A DNA stretch of 6,057 nt from Methanomicrobiales archaeon (GTDB lineage: Archaea; Halobacteriota; Methanomicrobia; Methanomicrobiales; Methanoculleaceae). Positions 5,402 to 6,057 of this stretch are shown in pieces. Each line of letters opens with the position of its first letter. Positions within the stretch are counted from its first letter, which is position 1. The stretch lies in contig JAAZOW010000046.1 in the NCBI GenBank assembly GCA_012797575.1, positions 1 to 6,057 of the forward strand. Direction: 5' to 3'. A program made the translations under genes and the position numbers. The notes beneath the pieces were generated by a model, which did not search any database, was not told the origin of the DNA, and saw only the letters and a program-made list of their open reading frames with translations.

Positions 5402-5448
5402 AACCGTGGTGCTGCCCTGGAGCGGGGAGCAGAGTATCTGCCACGGTT
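5402..5448 (+). repeat. Perfect 8-bp inverted repeat enclosing an inner stem
   Basis: AACCGTGG (5402-5409) and CCACGGTT (5441-5448) are perfect complements. Inside, CTGC (5412-5415) can pair with GCAG (5429-5432), and neighbouring CC with GG. The whole 47-base element follows the previous hairpin by 15 bases, extending a structured run from 5307 to 5448. Confidence 0.5.
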
Positions 5449-5709
5449 TCGAGAAAAAGTGCCGAGGGGTGAGGGGGAGGTCTCGCAAAACCAGGTTATT
5501 ACCGTCATTACGCGTGATTGTTGGCGTTCCATCTCACACGTCAGAATCTCTGAAGATACGGTGATGCGATGCACGAGGGTTGAGGGAGTTTTCCGGGGAA
5601 AGCACGATCTCGTCCAGCGATAGAGCGTTTCATTTCACGTTGCGGGTTCAGGCACAGATCATCACGCGGGCGAATTCATGGGGGAAGCGAGGGGCTGCAC
5701 ACATGAAGG

Positions 5710-5722
5710 CTACCCCGGGTAG
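5710..5722. repeat. Dyad CTACCC-C-GGGTAG
   Basis: Two perfect six-base arms around one central base. It has the same layout (long arms, single centre base) as the dyad at 5335-5349. Possible protein-binding site; no partner gene can be named. Confidence 0.45.
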
Positions 5723-5739
5723 TGGGCCGTGGCGGGAAT

Positions 5740-5754
5740 CACCCCGGGGGGGTG
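5740..5754. repeat. Dyad CACCCC-GGG-GGGGTG
   Basis: Two perfect six-base arms around GGG, 18 bases after the dyad at 5710-5722. The seven-G run inside is unusual for this window. It lies 73 bases beyond the stop of the convergent minus-strand gene. Confidence 0.45.
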
Positions 5755-5796
5755 GGAGAGCCTCCTGATCGCTAAAGCTGAGGCGCTTTCGTGGGG

Positions 5797-5801
5797 AAAA
5801 A
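5797..5801 (-). terminator. T5 tract after the right-edge gene
   Basis: On the minus strand this is TTTTT, 26 bases past the stop codon of the gene ending at 5827. On the minus strand a possible small hairpin (AAAGC and GCTTT around six bases, about 5774-5789) lies after it. A plausible archaeal oligo-T termination site. Confidence 0.35.
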
Positions 5802-5826
5802 TGGTCTGATAGATCTTTGGGACCCG

Positions 5827-6057
5827 CTATACCTTCTCTTCCACCCGGATCTTCAGCCCCTCATTATCGATCCCTGTGACGATCGCGATCTGGAGGCCCA
5901 CCGATGAGAGGATCGTTGCCACCTCCTCCTCCGGGCGGTCGGTTATGACGGCGATGGCGGGGCCGACCGAACTCATGCCGACGAACTCGAGGCCGGCATT
6001 CCGGAGTGCCGCCATGTAGCGGTAGATCTCAAACCCATGGTGCTCGACCTCGGCGCG
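5827..6057 (-). CDS. C-terminus of a GHMP-family protein, probably beta-RFAP synthase (partial)
   Basis: Only the last 76 codons are in the window; the frame stays open through the right edge (…RAEVEHHGFEIYRYMAAL). GLEFVGMSSVGPAIAVITD contains the glycine/serine-rich third motif of the GHMP superfamily, in the form (GMSS-x-GP) that I associate with archaeal beta-ribofuranosylaminobenzene 5'-phosphate synthase. That enzyme joins PRPP and 4-hydroxybenzoate/pABA at the first committed step of tetrahydromethanopterin synthesis in the cytoplasm. The ending EEEVATILSSVG followed by a short strand pair fits the family's ferredoxin-like C-terminal domain. Pantoate kinase, archaeal shikimate kinase and other GHMP members are alternatives; their third motifs, as I recall them, fit less well. 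The ATG at 6015 is internal and not the start. The gene converges on the CPBP gene. Confidence 0.65.
   Translation of the reverse strand, partial: RAEVEHHGFEIYRYMAALRNAGLEFVGMSSVGPAIAVITDRPEEEVATILSSVGLQIAIVTGIDNEGLKIRVEEKV

Larger units (their letters stand above)
5099..5826. other. 728-base non-coding region rich in inverted repeats
   Basis: Lies between the convergent CPBP and GHMP-family genes. The open frames found here have low-complexity, Pro/Gly/Arg-rich translations and no motif, and I take none as a gene. I see no tRNA, rRNA fragment, transposase remnant or regular CRISPR spacing. Instead there is a dense series of inverted repeats, listed separately, mostly at 5169-5448 and 5710-5754. 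The middle part (about 5450-5700) shows nothing I can assign except TCTGAAGATACG at 5550-5561, a near copy of TCTGAGGATACG at 5286-5297. Confidence 0.6.

Noticed and set aside
4609..5472. 287-residue plus-strand frame overlapping the end of the CPBP gene
   Set aside because: It overlaps the CPBP catalytic region in another frame and continues into the hairpin-rich spacer. Composition is not protein-like.
5129..5488. 119-residue minus-strand frame in the spacer
   Set aside because: Its translation is low-complexity and follows the inverted repeats. No ribosome site or motif was seen.

Overview
The window looks like a piece of a GC-rich methanogenic archaeon, most likely of the Methanomicrobiales (Methanoculleus-like). 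The reasons are archaeal TATA-like boxes sitting about 25-30 bases before start codons, weak or absent Shine-Dalgarno sequences, a DUF1614 membrane protein, and a right-edge gene that resembles archaeal beta-RFAP synthase of the methanopterin pathway. The taxonomic assignment is inference; there is no rRNA or tRNA gene here to anchor it.

Layout. A DUF1614 membrane protein is on the minus strand (47-751). A 365-base AT-rich divergent spacer follows (752-1116). Then, on the plus strand, come an ABC-type ATPase whose catalytic motifs are almost all altered (1117-1839), a small rhodanese-like lipoprotein (1883-2302), a roughly 390-base stretch with no convincing gene (2303-2691), an MFS drug-efflux-type transporter whose 5' end seems frameshifted (about 2692-3917), and a CPBP/CAAX-protease-type intramembrane protein (3965-5098). 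A 728-base non-coding region full of inverted repeats (5099-5826) separates this strand from the convergent, right-truncated GHMP-family gene (5827 to beyond 6057, minus).

How the genes fit together. No pathway ties them all. The ATPase and the rhodanese gene are close neighbours, and the ATPase stop overlaps an ATG that opens only a 23-codon frame. That is the arrangement expected if an ABC-2 permease gene once followed and was lost, which agrees with the decayed ATPase motifs. The MFS and CPBP genes are 47 bases apart and may be co-transcribed, although a T6 tract lies between them. The local impression is of an accessory, partly eroding membrane/transport region next to a housekeeping cofactor gene.

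The most interesting points are the ATPase with its nucleotide-binding motifs changed inside an intact frame, the apparent one-base deletion in the MFS leader, and a twice-occurring motif arrangement (dyad, TATTGAAAGC, GGGG/CCCC hairpin) in the 5.1-5.8 kb non-coding region. I did not find a clear new multi-gene system.
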